The translations under genes were made by a program, and so were the position numbers. Of a DNA stretch of 64,000 nucleotides, positions 33,024-45,905 are shown one piece after another. Under the pieces are notes generated by a model. That model was not told the DNA's origin and did no database searches. It saw only the letters and a list, made by a program, of their open reading frames with translations. Origin of the DNA: Usnea hakonensis (Eukaryota > Ascomycota > Lecanoromycetes > Lecanorales > Parmeliaceae); contig BLJB01000211.1 of the NCBI GenBank assembly GCA_013423325.1, positions 1 through 64,000 on the forward strand, read 5' to 3'. Each line of letters begins with the position of its first letter. Position 1 is the first letter of the stretch.

Positions 33024-35813
33024 ATGGATTTGGAGAATCTCCAAGGACTGCTCGATTCCGCTTCGACTCGGGGACGCGATCGTGGTTTGGTCGTGTACCA
33101 TGCTGGGAAACTGGATACTCCATTTACAGTAACTTACGAGCAACTACGAGAGCAAGCGATACATAACGCTCGGCTTCTACGTAGCATCGATAATCTTGCC
33201 CAAGGCTCTGTCATCCTCCTTCACTTCGACAGTCATTTGGACAGCATGGTTTGGTTCTGGTCCGTGCTGTCCTCCGGATGTCTCCCAGCAATGTCGACCC
33301 CGTTTTCTAATGATGCCAAGCAGCGAGACAAGCATCTATCGCACCTGCAAATCTTGTTGAAGGAGCCAATCTGCCTTACAAGACAGCACTTACTCAATGA
33401 CTTTGCCGGCTCGACGACACTAAGGCTAGAGACCGTCGAGACCTTGGCTCTGAAACCGAATTCGAATATGGACGTCGTCAAGGACACAGAGCCCGCTCAG
33501 GCGCCACCCAGTCCCCATGATCGGGCCTTGTTGATGCTCACGTCGGGAAGCACTGGGAACGCCAAGGCTGTCGTCTTGAGACATGAACAGATCATCGCCG
33601 CCATAGCGGGCAAGGCATCGGTGCGGCAACTACCGCGAGATCACGCATTCCTCAATTGGGTTGGCCTCGACCATGTGGCGAGTATGACGGAAGTGCATTT
33701 ACAGGCGATGTATCTATGCGTCGATCAGGTCCATGTCCAGGCTGCGGACTTGATCCTTTCTCCGTTCCTCTTTCTCGACCTGATTGATAAACATCGAGTG
33801 TCCAGGTCATTCGCCCCGCACTTCTTTCTGTCAAGGCTGAGGCGTGGGCTTGAGTATGAAATTTCATCCTCTAGAAAATTGGACCTAAGCTGTCTTCGCT
33901 TCCTTGCCTCAGGAGGAGAGGCCAATCCTGTAGAGACCTGTGCTGCTGTTTCGGATTTACTGACCACCCTTGGCGCACCCGAGAATGCAATAGCCCCCGC
34001 CTTTGGTATGACAGAGACCTGCGCGGGCGCAATCCACAATCTCAGATTCCCTTGTTACGATTTGCAGAACAGACTTGAATTCGCCGCCTTGGGCAGCTGC
34101 ATGCCTGGTATCGAAATGCGAGTCACCGTGTCGTCCGAACCACGAAGGCCGGCCGAGCCAGAAGAATGCGGCGATCTCGAGGTCTCGGGGCCAGTAGTCT
34201 TTAAAGAGTATTTCAATGACGGAAAGGCTACCACCGACGCCTTCACGAGTGATGGATGGTTCAAAACTGGCGATCGGGCCTTTCTCGATTCTGCAGGAAA
34301 GCTCAACCTTGCGGGACGTGGCAAAGAACAAATGATCATCAACGGTATCAAATACTCCCCACACGAGGTTGAAAGTGCGCTCGAGGAAGCATCCATACCA
34401 GGAGTCACTGCGACTTACAGCGTTTGCTTTTCGCATCGTCCTAGGGACTCGGAGACTGAGCAGGTCTGCGTGGTCTATCTGCCGGCTTACGCACCTGATG
34501 ACAGCGTTGCCCGCGTTGAAGCTTTCGAGATGATCTCGAAAGTAGTGATGCTATACACCAGCGCTCGCCCTTACGTCTTACCCCTTGACAGCTTACTTCT
34601 CCAGAAATCAACGTTGGGGAAACTTTCTCGCGCCAAGATACGCACGGCTTTTGAGTCTGGTCAGTACAAGACGTATCAAGAAGTCAACGATGAGATTTTA
34701 AAAACATATAAGATATGTTACGCAACACCGCCTGCAAACGAGACGGAGGAGTTGCTTCTTCGAGCGTTCGAAGACGTTCTGGAATTACCAACGGATAAAT
34801 TAGGGACAGAAACCAACGTGTTTGGGATGGGAATAACATCAATCGAACTTATCAAGGTGGCTCGAGCGATCGGAAGGCGACTCAACTTGACTGCTCCAAT
34901 ACCTATCAGCACAATGATGACATATCCAGCTGTTCGGCCTCTAGCCCAAGCACTCGAGGAGCTTCACACCTCCAAGGAATATAACCCCGTCGTCACGCTT
35001 CAGAGCGAGGGTAATAAGGCTCCGCTCTGGTTAATTCATCCTGGCGTCGGCGAAGTCCTTGTTTTTCTTGCCCTCGCCAAATTTTTCCCTGATCGTCCTA
35101 TCCACGCCATCCGTGCCAGAGGCTTCAACCCAGGCGAAACATATTTTCAGGATATCGCCGAAGCCGTAGATATATACCATACCGCGATAAAACGCCGTCA
35201 GCCGACAGGACCCTACGCCCTCGCGGGCTACTCGTACGGCTCTATGCTCGCCTTTGAGACCGCAAAGGTTCTCGAAAGTAACGGCGACAAGGTGCGCTTT
35301 CTAGCCTCCTTCAACCTACCTCCACACATTAGAGACCGTATGCGGAGACTCAACTGGGCTGAATGCCTGCTGAATCTCGCGTACTTTCTGGATCTTATGA
35401 CGGAGGAACGGGCAATGGAACTCTCGCCCCTCTTGCACGACGTCGATCGGTCGCACGCGCTCGAGCACGTTGTCCGCGTCGCCGCGCCAACTCGCATGAC
35501 GGAGCTATCGCTTACCCCGGATGCTCTGGCCAAGTGGGCGGGCGTGGCGTTCTCTCTGCAAAGTATGGCCCGAGATTACGAGCCGCAGGGCACGGTGGAA
35601 GCGATGGATGTCTTCTACTGCGTGCCACTAGCGGCGGTCGCCTCGTCCAAGGCGGAGTGGCTAGCTAATCAGTTGAGCAAGTGGAAGGGATACTGTCGGA
35701 CAGAGGTAAGGTATCATGAGGTTGGGGGGTCGCATTACACGATGATTGGGCCGGAGCATGTGGGTGGATTCCAGAAGAAGCTGAGGTCGGCGCTCAAGGG
35801 CCGGGGTGTATGA
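33024..35813 (+). CDS. A-T-TE (NRPS-like) synthetase 1, aryl-pyruvate-dimerising type
   Basis: A single exon of 929 residues with adenylation, thiolation and thioesterase domains and no condensation domain. A domain: LTSGSTGNAKAV (A3, from 172), WVGLDHVASMTEVHLQ, FGMTETCAG (about 327), GRGKEQMIINGIKY (about 431) and LGKLSRAKI (about 531). T domain: FGMGITSIEL, phosphopantetheine serine S606. TE: GYSYGSMLAFE with nucleophile S737, and H904 in GGSHYTM. Enzymes of this layout adenylate arylpyruvates and condense two of them to furanones, butenolides, dioxolanones or terphenylquinones. The GLDHVA.MTE motif at the substrate pocket fits an alpha-keto acid rather than an amino acid. The product cannot be read from sequence. 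The gene is intact and free of RIP. Confidence 0.9.
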   Translation: MDLENLQGLLDSASTRGRDRGLVVYHAGKLDTPFTVTYEQLREQAIHNARLLRSIDNLAQGSVILLHFDSHLDSMVWFWSVLSSGCLPAMSTPFSNDAKQRDKHLSHLQILLKEPICLTRQHLLNDFAGSTTLRLETVETLALKPNSNMDVVKDTEPAQAPPSPHDRALLMLTSGSTGNAKAVVLRHEQIIAAIAGKASVRQLPRDHAFLNWVGLDHVASMTEVHLQAMYLCVDQVHVQAADLILSPFLFLDLIDKHRVSRSFAPHFFLSRLRRGLEYEISSSRKLDLSCLRFLASGGEANPVETCAAVSDLLTTLGAPENAIAPAFGMTETCAGAIHNLRFPCYDLQNRLEFAALGSCMPGIEMRVTVSSEPRRPAEPEECGDLEVSGPVVFKEYFNDGKATTDAFTSDGWFKTGDRAFLDSAGKLNLAGRGKEQMIINGIKYSPHEVESALEEASIPGVTATYSVCFSHRPRDSETEQVCVVYLPAYAPDDSVARVEAFEMISKVVMLYTSARPYVLPLDSLLLQKSTLGKLSRAKIRTAFESGQYKTYQEVNDEILKTYKICYATPPANETEELLLRAFEDVLELPTDKLGTETNVFGMGITSIELIKVARAIGRRLNLTAPIPISTMMTYPAVRPLAQALEELHTSKEYNPVVTLQSEGNKAPLWLIHPGVGEVLVFLALAKFFPDRPIHAIRARGFNPGETYFQDIAEAVDIYHTAIKRRQPTGPYALAGYSYGSMLAFETAKVLESNGDKVRFLASFNLPPHIRDRMRRLNWAECLLNLAYFLDLMTEERAMELSPLLHDVDRSHALEHVVRVAAPTRMTELSLTPDALAKWAGVAFSLQSMARDYEPQGTVEAMDVFYCVPLAAVASSKAEWLANQLSKWKGYCRTEVRYHEVGGSHYTMIGPEHVGGFQKKLRSALKGRGV

Positions 35814-36850
35814 CGCTGTGGATGGATCCTCTTGGTTGAGTACTTGAGGATACGACTATATGAGAGGCGCGCTGGGTGAGACTTTTAGAGCCTCACACAA
35901 GAGCTCAAGGGGTCGCTTTCCGAGGAAGAAAGCAAGTTCTCCCCAACATCCAAGAGCCAGAGGAGCTTTGAACAAAAGTCAGGGGTATGGAGAAGAAAGA
36001 CTATATATGAGTCATCTTCCCCAATTCTTTAGGCGGTTGTTCGAATTATCCTCCAGGTCTTTGACTCGTGTCAAGACAGAGTCGCTTCACCTGCAATGGT
36101 AACAATATTGATTAAAATCTCGAGGAGCCCGTCGCAAGAAGAACCACTTTCCCCATCCCCCACCCTCATCCAAGAAGGCTGACCAATAACCAACAAAATT
36201 GGACATTGCCGGTACTGACAGGGCGGCCCCATGGTGGGATCGGCCATGATGCACGTGGCGATACGAAAGTGTAGACCAAATCAACTCGCAGATAGGGAAT
36301 AATTGACAGAGACAGTCCGACTGATCGATACTTTTTCAACACCTGATATTTATATAGTAATAAAGAGAATTCCAGCCGTTCCGTTCATGATTTTATATCC
36401 GTCTACTCATCTTGCACACATGTCGGTACCTTAGATAGACAAAACGATGAATAAAGATTAGAATAGAACAGAATAGCGGTACGAGTATAAAGCATCGGAT
36501 CTCTCAACAACAACGACAACAACGACGACGACGCAACTCACAATCCGACACTCGTCCTCCGAGTTAACGTAAAGAACAGTCCACATTGACGAGCCTCATC
36601 CTACATGTCAGAGCAGAAATAAGGATAGGTATAAAAGCATCAATCACTAGAGCAAGCAGCAGCAGCGGTGCATTTGTCCTTTCATGATAGTGTAGGTTGA
36701 GCGAGTATCGGGTATCGAGACGTCGCGACAGATAGACAGATAGATAGACAGGTAGACAGACAGACAGAGGAGAAGGTCCATGGCCCATAACCGCCGAGGT
36801 CGATGTAAAGTAACGAACTTCAAAAAAGAATATATCGACTCTTGCTTATA
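35814..36850. other. Intergenic; microsatellites
   Basis: No gene. (CAACGA)n-like repeats lie at about 36,508-36,535 and an imperfect GACA/GATA microsatellite at about 36,728-36,770. Composition becomes A+T-rich and RIP-like after about 36,880. Confidence 0.5.
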
Positions 36851-36879
36851 TACAACTTCACCACATTGCTTTGTTTTAA

Positions 36880-37881
36880 GTATTCAAACTTGGTATATCT
36901 ATCTTTTAAAGAGATAAATAGAAATTTGTATCTTTTTTTACTAAAGAAAAAGTTAGTAAAGATAAAGTAGAAATAGTTGTTAAATTATATCTTAGCGCTT
37001 ATCGGATAGAGTGGAGCCGCGAGTCTATTCTAACTCTAAGCGATATCCCTTAATCTTTATTAGTTGAAAGCGGTAGATTTTAATAGGATGTAAAGTATAT
37101 ATTTAAGATCTAGCGCTAGCGAGTACTTAAAAAGCTCTTTTTATTTAAGTATAGAACTTTAATATAAAATATATATTTAAAAAAAAAGTTTATATTTAAC
37201 TTTATTATCTATTTATAGAACTAAAATTTAATAAAAATATATTAAAATTTAAAAGAAATATTATTAAGATAAAGATTTTTACTAAAAAAAAAAAAGTTTT
37301 AATAAATTAAGTATTAAGTAAAAGTTATTATTACTATTAATAAAAAAGTTAATTCTTTTTTCTTAATTTAGAATATCTTATTTTTAAACTTATATAATTA
37401 ATATAATATATATGTATATTATAGTATAGCCTCGCCTCGTACTAATCTCGCCTAGTCTCGTTTAACCTTTATATTATCCGCGCCTATCGAGTATATAGAA
37501 AATAAAGATATAGATTAAAGGATCGTACGCTAGCTTCTATTTAGATAGTAGCTAACCCCGCCCTAGCTTAATTCCTTATCTTTCGTCTTAGCCTTTTATC
37601 TACGTACTATATAGTCTAGTAATAATGTAAATCCTTCGCTTTTACCTCGTTTCTTAATAATATATATATATATAATAATTAAAATTTAACTTTACTACTT
37701 ATTTATAGAATTTAAAATTTTTAAATAATAAGTAATAATTAAATATATATTAAAAGAAATTCTTTTTACTAATTAATATTAAAATTAATTCTAATTTTTA
37801 AATTTATATAATATATATAAAAAATACTATAATCTAAATTTTCTATTTAATATAAAGTTTAAAATTATAAAATTAATATTG
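36880..37881. repeat. RIP-bleached A+T-rich DNA
   Basis: Nearly lacks CA and TG, and has long A/T runs and no open frame. It directly abuts the 3' end of the LINE. Confidence 0.75.
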
Positions 37882-40800
37882 ATTGATTGATTGTTTTATA
37901 CGCCTATGCTAGCTACTTGATATAAGCTAATGAGGGTGACCTTAACGCTAAACTAGTAAAGCTGGGCGTTAAAGAAACCTAAGGGCGAACCTCTAGATAA
38001 AAACTTTAACTAAACTATACGCTCTTCTTTCCGCTGTGCTCTCTAGGAGCTTTAATATACTACCGCGTATCTTTCTACTTCTTACGCCAGCTCTTCTGAT
38101 CCTTATATTTATATTCTAGACTATACTTACCCTTTAGAGGCCGGTGCGATCCCTTCTTCGTACGCCCTTTTTGGGCTTAATAGTCTCCTCTACCCCGAGG
38201 GGTAGCCTTGATCGTTAGAGTTATTAGCTGGCTAACTCGAAGCTATTTAGCTAGCCGGAGTTAACTATCTACCTTACCGCTACCCGGATCCCTTTAGTCG
38301 TAGTCAGTATTATCTGGAAGTCCCTGGTACCCGCTTCCGTAAGTAGCTATAGTCTATCCTCCCGCGATCTCGGATAGAAGAGGAGGATATACTTGATATC
38401 CTATCTTCTCTATCCGCACCTGTAGTCGGGGTCGATATCTAGAACCCTTATCCTATTGAGGAATGCGTTAAGCCCGATTTTACCGCTTCTTATTTGGATA
38501 GCGACCGAGCTCTTAGCCTTCCTTAGTATCTTGTGGTGGTCGAACCTACCGTTATATAAGCTTCCTACCTAGGTAGGGGTTCTCGTTGCGATGGGAATTC
38601 TTCGTTGATATTTTTCCTATTTCTTGGATCTCCGTTCTCGGAACTAGTCTTATATCTTCTATCTAATTACGTTAATGCTCTAATATTCCTCGACGTCCCT
38701 ATATAGATTGACCCAGTTTTTCTTCCTTTTTATGCCGGTGGCCGCCCGGTCCCAGCTCTCTTCTCCTAAGGCTTTAAGGGCCTAGGCCTCTTTCGTCACC
38801 GTAGGTATAGGCCCTCGTTTCCTTTTCCTACCTCTACTAACCTGGAAATACCGGGCGATTCGCTCGTTGCCCTCTTTCGTGGCGGGGTGGGTACCTCGTA
38901 GAGCTTAGTATTACAATACGAGCTTATCGAGTTGGTATTCTAGGGGGGCTATCGAAGCCTCCGCCTCTAGGACCGGGATAGGAGTTGCCTTATATACTCC
39001 GGTCACCCTGCGAAGACACTTATTTTATATCTTAGTTAGCTTCTCGGAGGGCTTCCGGGAGAATCCTTCTATCCCGCGAGGGTAGTATTAAATCGGCGCT
39101 GCGAAGGTTAATATCGGGCGTACTACTATACTATATACTATACGGTACCTAGCGAATATCACTCCCCATATCGAGCCTGCGAGGTATTCTAAGGCTCGTT
39201 TCTGTCCTACAGCTCGGGCCGTCAGCTGAGCGATATGTAGTCCCTACCGAAGTTTGGTATCCACGTGTAAGCCTAGTACTCTTATACTTGGGCTAGGGTC
39301 TATCTTAACCTCTTCGAAGTCTAAAGATACCTCTATATTAAACCTCTTTAGGCTTCTTATTAGATATACTAGCTCGTATTTCTTCGGGGTAAATATCGCC
39401 CCGTGCGTCCTAGCCCACTTAAGATAGATATTATAAGCCTTATATAGCACTCTGTAATTGTCTTCTATACTCCCGCTGTATACTAGTAGGTAAATATTAT
39501 CGACGAAACCTCCCGTCTGAATAGGGAGAGCGGCTCTTACGTATTGCTCAATTAGAGGGGCGTTAAAGAAGAGGAATAATACCGGGGAGATTGGTGATCC
39601 TTAGGGAATACCAGTCTCTACTTTCTTTATTACACTCGTCTAACCCCCTAACGTTACGGATATCGCCCTATCCTTAAGAAAGCTAGACGTCTATCCTACT
39701 ATTCTCTCCGGGACTCTCCTTTCTTTCAGGTTGTGAAGGAGTCTTTCGTATAAGACGTTGTCGAAGGTACCCGCGATATCCAGTGAAAGCAAGCTGGTAA
39801 CTTTCTTACTATTAGCGGTACTGTAGTTCTATACGGTATAAACCGCGTCCGTTAGCGATTCTAGCGCTATTTCTACCGATCTGCCTTTTCTAGCTCCTAT
39901 TTACTATTAAGGGAGAAGACTATAGCTTTCCGCTAGTCCCGCTAGTTGCTTCGAGATCATAGTTTCCAGTACTTTACCTAGTATATCAAATAAGGCTATT
40001 AGTCGGTACGCTTTAGGTTCCGAGTAGTTAGACTTATTCGGCTTCTTTAATATCACCGTGTTAGCCTCCTTAAAGAATCTTGGGTAGTATCTAAGGTCGA
40101 AGTAGGCTTGGAAGAGCCTGGTGAGAGAGTCTAAAATATGTGGGGCTATACACTTTAGGAACCTGTTGGGGATACCTAAGACGCCCGGGGCTTTGTCCGC
40201 TGCCGGGTACGTGATCGCTTTTAACACCTCGTCACTACTGATCTTATCACCTATAGGCATTGGAGTCGGATACTAAGTGCCTAGGATATCTTCTAGATCG
40301 GCCGCCGGGGTAGGCGGGAATAGTACGCCTCTTAAGGCGTCTACCTTACCCTCGAAGCTAGTCTGTCTTATTCCTCTCTAGTCTAGAATAGCCGGAAACT
40401 GCGGTAGGGCCTTTGGGGTTATACTTCGCTCTCGCCCCTACCGAGCTAGCTTCCAGATCCTATCCTTTCTTAGCGACGCTTTATATACTCCCTCGCGCTA
40501 ATAGAGCGTGCGAGTTTTACGTATAACCTTTACCTTCTCTCTTTCCGCCCCCCGAAGTTCCTCGGCTAACTACTTATCTCGGAGTCGGTAGTGCTCTTTA
40601 AGCCTAAGCTTGGCTGCCTTAGTAACTTTTATGTAGTCCATATTCCAGTACGATTTCGAATTGGCCGTAGGCTCTGCCCATAGTATGCAGTTCTCTACTA
40701 TTTCCTGGAAACCCTGGTTTATAGTTCCTACGAAGGCTTCTACCTCTTCCTCTGTTCCTATAGGTCTTCGAGAGAGAGCGCTTTGCAGGGTATAACTGCC

Positions 40801-43310
40801 CCTAGCTACCTTAGAAGCAGTATCTTTTTCGGCTAGTTTCTTCTATAGCCGTCGCTTTCTTATCGGCGTCTCTTTCTACTGCTATTCTAGTTCCGTTACT
40901 ATCGGAATATAGTCGGACACGTGTCCTAGGTCCTCTCTTGGGGTATAGCGGACTATAGCCTAGTATACTTTCGGTATTAGAAAGACTAGGTCGATTACCG
41001 ACTCCTGGCCCCGGGATTTCTATATGACTAAGTCGTCAGGTAGCCCGAGAGTTATTTCCTTAGCCTGGGTAACTTCGATAAGTCTATCGGCTATTTTGTG
41101 GTACGTATATCGGCCCTTATTGTTCCATCTAGGGTGGTGAAGATTGAAGTCCCCGAGAGCTATATGTTCGCCTTCTTCCTCTAAGGCTTATTCTAAGGAT
41201 ACCAGTGCTGGAGAGGCTATCGTTACCTCCGGTGACGCTGGCGACTGGTTATACATATTGTGTACCTAGAGGATTAGTTCCTAAGCGGGGGGTCGGGGAG
41301 GAATTCGCTCCTCCTCTTCCCTACTATCTTGCTTAATATTTAACCGAAGGGAACAAAAGTCGCCCCCTCGGTATCTGACTTCCTAGCTAGTTAGGTCTAT
41401 CCTTTTATTAATATAGAAGTATATCCGAATATCTGGGCCTGATTTATACGCTAGTAGAAATTTACTGGAGCTCGGATTATACGTTGATCCATTAAACGAG
41501 TTATAGCTCGGTTCCTGAATCGCTAGTATATTAAAATCTTGTACTTCCCGCTCCTTAAGGAGCGGCGCTATTACTCCGTCTTTCGACTTCCGTACGTTGT
41601 ACTGTAAGACCTTTAATATATTATCCTTACTTATCGATATAGATATTAAAATCCGAACTGTTAAGATTAGTATTAGTTATACTCGGTATTAAGGATATAT
41701 TAATCGCGTTGACTACATCCTAGAAACCGGTCCTCCCTCTAAACTAGGTTAGGTGCGTCTACCCCGGTTCTCTTTCCAGGATCTTAGGTGGCCTTCCTAT
41801 CTTTCTCGGTTATTGGTTGCCCGAGACCTCTTCTAGTCTCTTCCTTTTCGGAGATACCGTCTTCCATCCATCCTCTGTTTGGGCCGGGGCCGGGATGGGT
41901 TAGGCTGTCGCCGAGGGCTCCTTGTACTATTTGGGGGTATTCTCCCTCCTCTGCTTAAGGCGTTCTACCTCCCGTTGGCGGACTCGGCAATCCGAGCTCT
42001 ATACCTCGTGATTGTCTTAGTAGACTACGTAGTGTCTCTGCCCTTGGCCCTGGTAGTCTTTAGTAGGGTAGGCTTCGGCGTAGTATCCGCACTTTGCCGG
42101 CCTCTGGTACGACCCTTGTAAATAGCCGTACTGCTGGTATCGGTAGTACTACTTCGGTCTACTTGTTGTCTCCTATTTTCTATAGTAGAGCAGTTGGCTG
42201 TTCTCTACTATGCCTTCTGCTATTAGTCTGTTCGCCTTTTCGGGGCTCTTAGTTTCGACTAGGAGTGTGGAGTATTTCTTGATCTCTCTACCCGCCTTCT
42301 TTGCCTACGCGAATGGGGGCCATTCTACCCTTACTACTTCTAGTCCGGGGTAGAGGGTGCTATTCTCCCGTTTTAGCTTCTCGATGTAAGCCCCTTAGTC
42401 TTTATTATCGAACGCGTCGATTCTTACTGAGTCGACGGCTACTATAAAGGAGGGTTTGAGGATGTAGGCCGAAGGATAACCCTTCTGGATTGCCTCGGCG
42501 TCCTCTTCCATCGCCCTCTTTGCCTCCCTTAAGGCTATATATAGGATAACGCCCCCGTTTTGGGAGCGTCTTGCTGTAATAATGAAGCCTGCCGGGGCTC
42601 CGTTACTCTGGAATATATCTTTAAGCTACGCTGGCGTAGCGTGCTCAATCTTCTTTCTCTCTTCCTCACTTCTTATCCTGATTATTATCCTTTTCTCGTT
42701 GGCGTTCCCCGCCGTGGTACGGGAGGGTGGTATTGCCGAATACGGTCGCTCGTAGGTGAGTGGCCTGGTGGCGTTGCTAGCTGCCCTCTGGGCCTAGGAC
42801 TGTTATAGCGTCGGGGGTGGGCCTCCGATCGGTTGTTTCTCCGCCTGCTTTCAGGTCTCTTCCCGTTCGGCTTTAGCTAATTCTATATATTTATTTACTA
42901 GCTAGATTACTATCTTAAATAGCCTAAATTTCTATCCGTCGAGATCCTTGAATGATATATTCTTCGCGGTTTCCGCCGCGTCTTTAACTAACTAGCCTAT
43001 TCTCTTGACGTGGTTACGTCTGTAACCCTTCTCTTTCTATTTCGCACCGTCCTCTATGGCCCTCGCTACCTCCTTATTCGATCTCTCTATCCTCTTTATC
43101 GCGTCTATACGCGTAGCTAACGCGTATCCGTCTTCCTCTCCTATATTATCTTCGGTATCGCGTTACCCTCCCTCGACTCCTACCGACTCCTCCTCTTAGT
43201 TTTTGGCTATGCTCGTTACGACCTTCACATTGGAGGTCTCTAGAGCCCCGCAGGGGCCCTGGTGGGTGTGTTCGCAATTCGTGGTCGCCATTTCTTTATA
43301 ATCTATCTTA
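37882..43310 (-). mobile_element. Tad-clade LINE retrotransposon, near full length, RIP-inactivated
   Basis: Minus-strand element with a (CAAT)n 3' tail at 37,882. ORF1 begins at ATG 43,291 (MATTNCEHTHQGPCG) and retains an RNA-binding core and a mutated zinc-knuckle array near 42,100, where TAC stands for expected TGC. ORF2 begins near 41,680. Its endonuclease is recognisable from VQYNVRKSKDGV, LAIQEPSYNSF and LGDFNLHHPRW; reverse transcriptase and a C-terminal cysteine/histidine region follow. Both ORFs are broken by many TAG/TAA stops from G-to-A and C-to-T changes. Comparison with the less mutated copy at 56 kb shows the changes at CA/TG sites. The exact 5' end is not visible. Confidence 0.85.
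39244..40260 (-). pseudogene. LINE reverse transcriptase core
   Basis: Two open segments of ORF2 remain. One (39,907-40,260) reads GIPNRFLKCIAPHILDSL, ANTVILKKPNKSNYSEP and YRLIALFDILGKVLE, which are RT motifs. The other (39,244-39,450) reads THGAIFTPKKYELVYL and IRVLGLHVDTKL, the RT thumb and connection. The catalytic YxDD region lies between them in damaged sequence. Confidence 0.85.
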
Positions 43311-44095
43311 TAAATATTCTATCTTCGTATCCCATTAGCGTCTTAAGCGGGAAATAATAGTATTTAATATTCGCTTAATAATAATTTAATATATATAAAA
43401 TTAGTTTAGAGAGCCTAAAAAGTCTAATTTATTAACTATATAAATTAATTAAGTAAAAACTCTCTATTCTATTAATATTACTCTCGAAGGGATATTAGAT
43501 ATTATATAATTTATAGTAAGTTCGCCTTCTTTTATATAGCGCTATACTAATATTTAATAAATATTACTTATATTAACTTATTTAGATAGAGCTTTTATCT
43601 CTTAATAATATTAAATCTCCTATTAGGCTACCTTTACTATTATCTAAAAAAGAGAGTATACTACTTATACTTAACTACTCTACTTCGCTATCTAATAGTT
43701 CTAAAATAGATAATAAGAAAGCTACTACTATCGCCGGTAAAAAGAAGGAGATTAAAGAGATAGATAATAATAAGATAGAGGGTTAAATAATATATAAGTT
43801 TTATAGGGGATATATAATTTTTTAGTATTCTATTAACTTATCTAAGGGTATTTTATTCTTATTTTTGGATTTTTTCTCTTATATTATTTATCTAAATAGT
43901 AAGTAATTTATTCGCCGCTTTATAATATATAATTAGCGCCTTAGCCTCTAGCTAAATCTTAAATTAGATTTATACTTTTATATAATTATTATACTTTATA
44001 TCTATATTATCTTCGCTTTTTAAACGCTTTATATAACTCTTATATATATTCTATATCTCTCTCTAGTACCTATTAATTATACTTAAAAAAATATA
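43311..44095. repeat. RIP-bleached A+T-rich DNA 5' of the LINE
   Basis: Very A+T-rich with almost no CA or TG. It may hold the LINE 5' untranslated region or another repeat. Confidence 0.7.
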
Positions 44096-44711
44096 GAGGC
44101 CTGTACCCTGTGGCTGCAGGGGGTCTTGCCGGACAAACTTCTCTTCCAAGCCCAGACGGAATCGGGCTTCCTCGATACCCGCAAGCAGATAACGACGAGT
44201 ATCTTCTTTTCGGTATTAGGGCGGCCGAAGAGAGCTGGTTTAGCAGCCGCTTTAAGCTGCCAGGACATCGAGGGCCCCAACCATCGGACCGAATGTCAGG
44301 AATCAGGCTGCCAGGATCTAATCCATAGCGCCGCGATAGCGTTCTTTTCTAGCTGCCCTCTACGAAGGTTCTGTCACACCTTTGCCGTTGACCTCGCCTT
44401 GGGAGGGCAGTGAATATAAATAGAGCTATGGCACCCTCTACTTCTGCTACTGCTGAATATCAGCATCACCTTTCTTTCCTGCCATCCCCAAATAAAGCCG
44501 GCTTCACTACTCACCTCGTCTAAATCCTCCGTTGAAGCAGCGGACACCATAGCGGTCAGCAAAACAGCGTAGGCACGTCCCAAGACTACCAAACTACCGC
44601 CAAGTTACTACAAGAACCTCCACCGAGAGCTTGCAGAAAGACAGAAGTGGGACTCACGTCTTCAGCAATAACCATATGTCAGAGAATTGTAGTGGTCGGT
44701 ATGATGTTTAC
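44096..44711. other. No supported gene
   Basis: Normal composition with frames below 95 codons on both strands and no recognisable motifs. Confidence 0.4.
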
Positions 44712-45110
44712 TTACCGGAGTTTGCCCAACACGTAGTCATAAAGCGATTTGTGTCTTTCCAGCATCGATTATACCGTCTGGACCTCTTCTGGTGTGATAT
44801 TGAACCCTGTCCACGGTTCCACCTCTTCTCCTTTGTGGCATGAGATTAGAAAGTCAAGGAGGCTGCTAGCCGTCTTTGATGGTGTGATTGTCTGAGCCGA
44901 TGGACTTGATAGGAGACTCTGGTTTGAGACACAGACCGCTCGAGCTCCTTCCCCCAAATATTCGGAAGGCGTAGTGTGCCTGCTGTGTTCAAGCATAGTG
45001 GGAAAGGGTCGAGCTATCACATTCGCTTCGTAGTACAATGCGATGCAGGTAGCCGTTGATGCAAGGAGTTGGAGGAGCGTATCCGGGTGATTGCCTAAAT
45101 TTCACAACGG
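44712..45110 (-). pseudogene. 5' fragment of the PD-(D/E)XK-like gene
   Basis: Reads NVIARPFPTMLEHSRHTTP, then ASSLLDFLISCHKGEEVEPW and ITPEEVQTV, as in the first coding block at 7778-8155. Sequence after the donor site is unrelated. Confidence 0.75.
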
Positions 45111-45905
45111 AGCCAGCCCGGAAACGAGCTAATGATTCCTCCGATGCACCCAATTCCCTTCCTGTTCAGATGAATGAGTGTGAACGGCAGTCTGAAGATG
45201 TTCTGGGAGACCTGCGAATGCATGGTGATGCCGTTACCTCTGTAAACTCATCAGTCTCCTTTGCAGATGGAACCTGATCCAGTCATATTTGATGACTGGT
45301 CAGTAGAGGACGCCTAGGTGTGTGAACTGGCAAATTCACATCCTTGCTAGAGCTTTAACGTAGGAATTCTCAGGAGGACTGGTAGTACGGGATCTTACTC
45401 CCTTACTATCAGCTATTTTTAGCCTACAACATAGAGACTTCTAGTAGAGCAACACTCAGCTTCGTAGTTAGTTCCGGGAGCTCCCGCTAAGGAACGTCCC
45501 TATGAAGACCGCATAGCCCAACATAGGGCCAGGACCCACAGGAAACTTCGGTGCACATGAATTCTGGACGTATGAACTTTTTGTTCGACCTTTTGCGGTC
45601 AAGTTGTGCCGGAAAGGGCGTTGAATGGGAACATGCGCGTCTTCTTCATATCATCTTGTGCAAGAAGTCGACACCGGCGACATTGCAGTCACCACAGCGC
45701 GCAAACCAGGGACCCCCTCCTTCGAACGTACTACCCTACAGAACTACGACGCCATCAAGCTCGACATCACAGACCGCAGTAATAGCCAATCAGCCTTCGT
45801 AACCGCACTTGATAGACTCGGCCGCGTCGATATGGTGGTCAGCACTGTAGGGGATAGTGGACACAAACGGAAGTCAATTTCTTCGGCTCGATCAATGTTA
45901 TGAGG
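44712..45905. repeat. Duplicated module, copy 2
   Basis: Aligns colinearly with 7771-8980: a minus-strand 5' part of the nuclease-like gene (44,712-45,110, stopping at the exon-1 donor GTAAGT), the spacer and the plus-strand SDR remnant. The 3' exon carrying the nuclease-like core is absent here. Confidence 0.85.

Noticed and set aside
41879..42808. Hydrophobic plus-strand frames (80 and 82 codons)
   Set aside because: They lie antisense to the LINE ORF1 and arise from its RIP-altered sequence.
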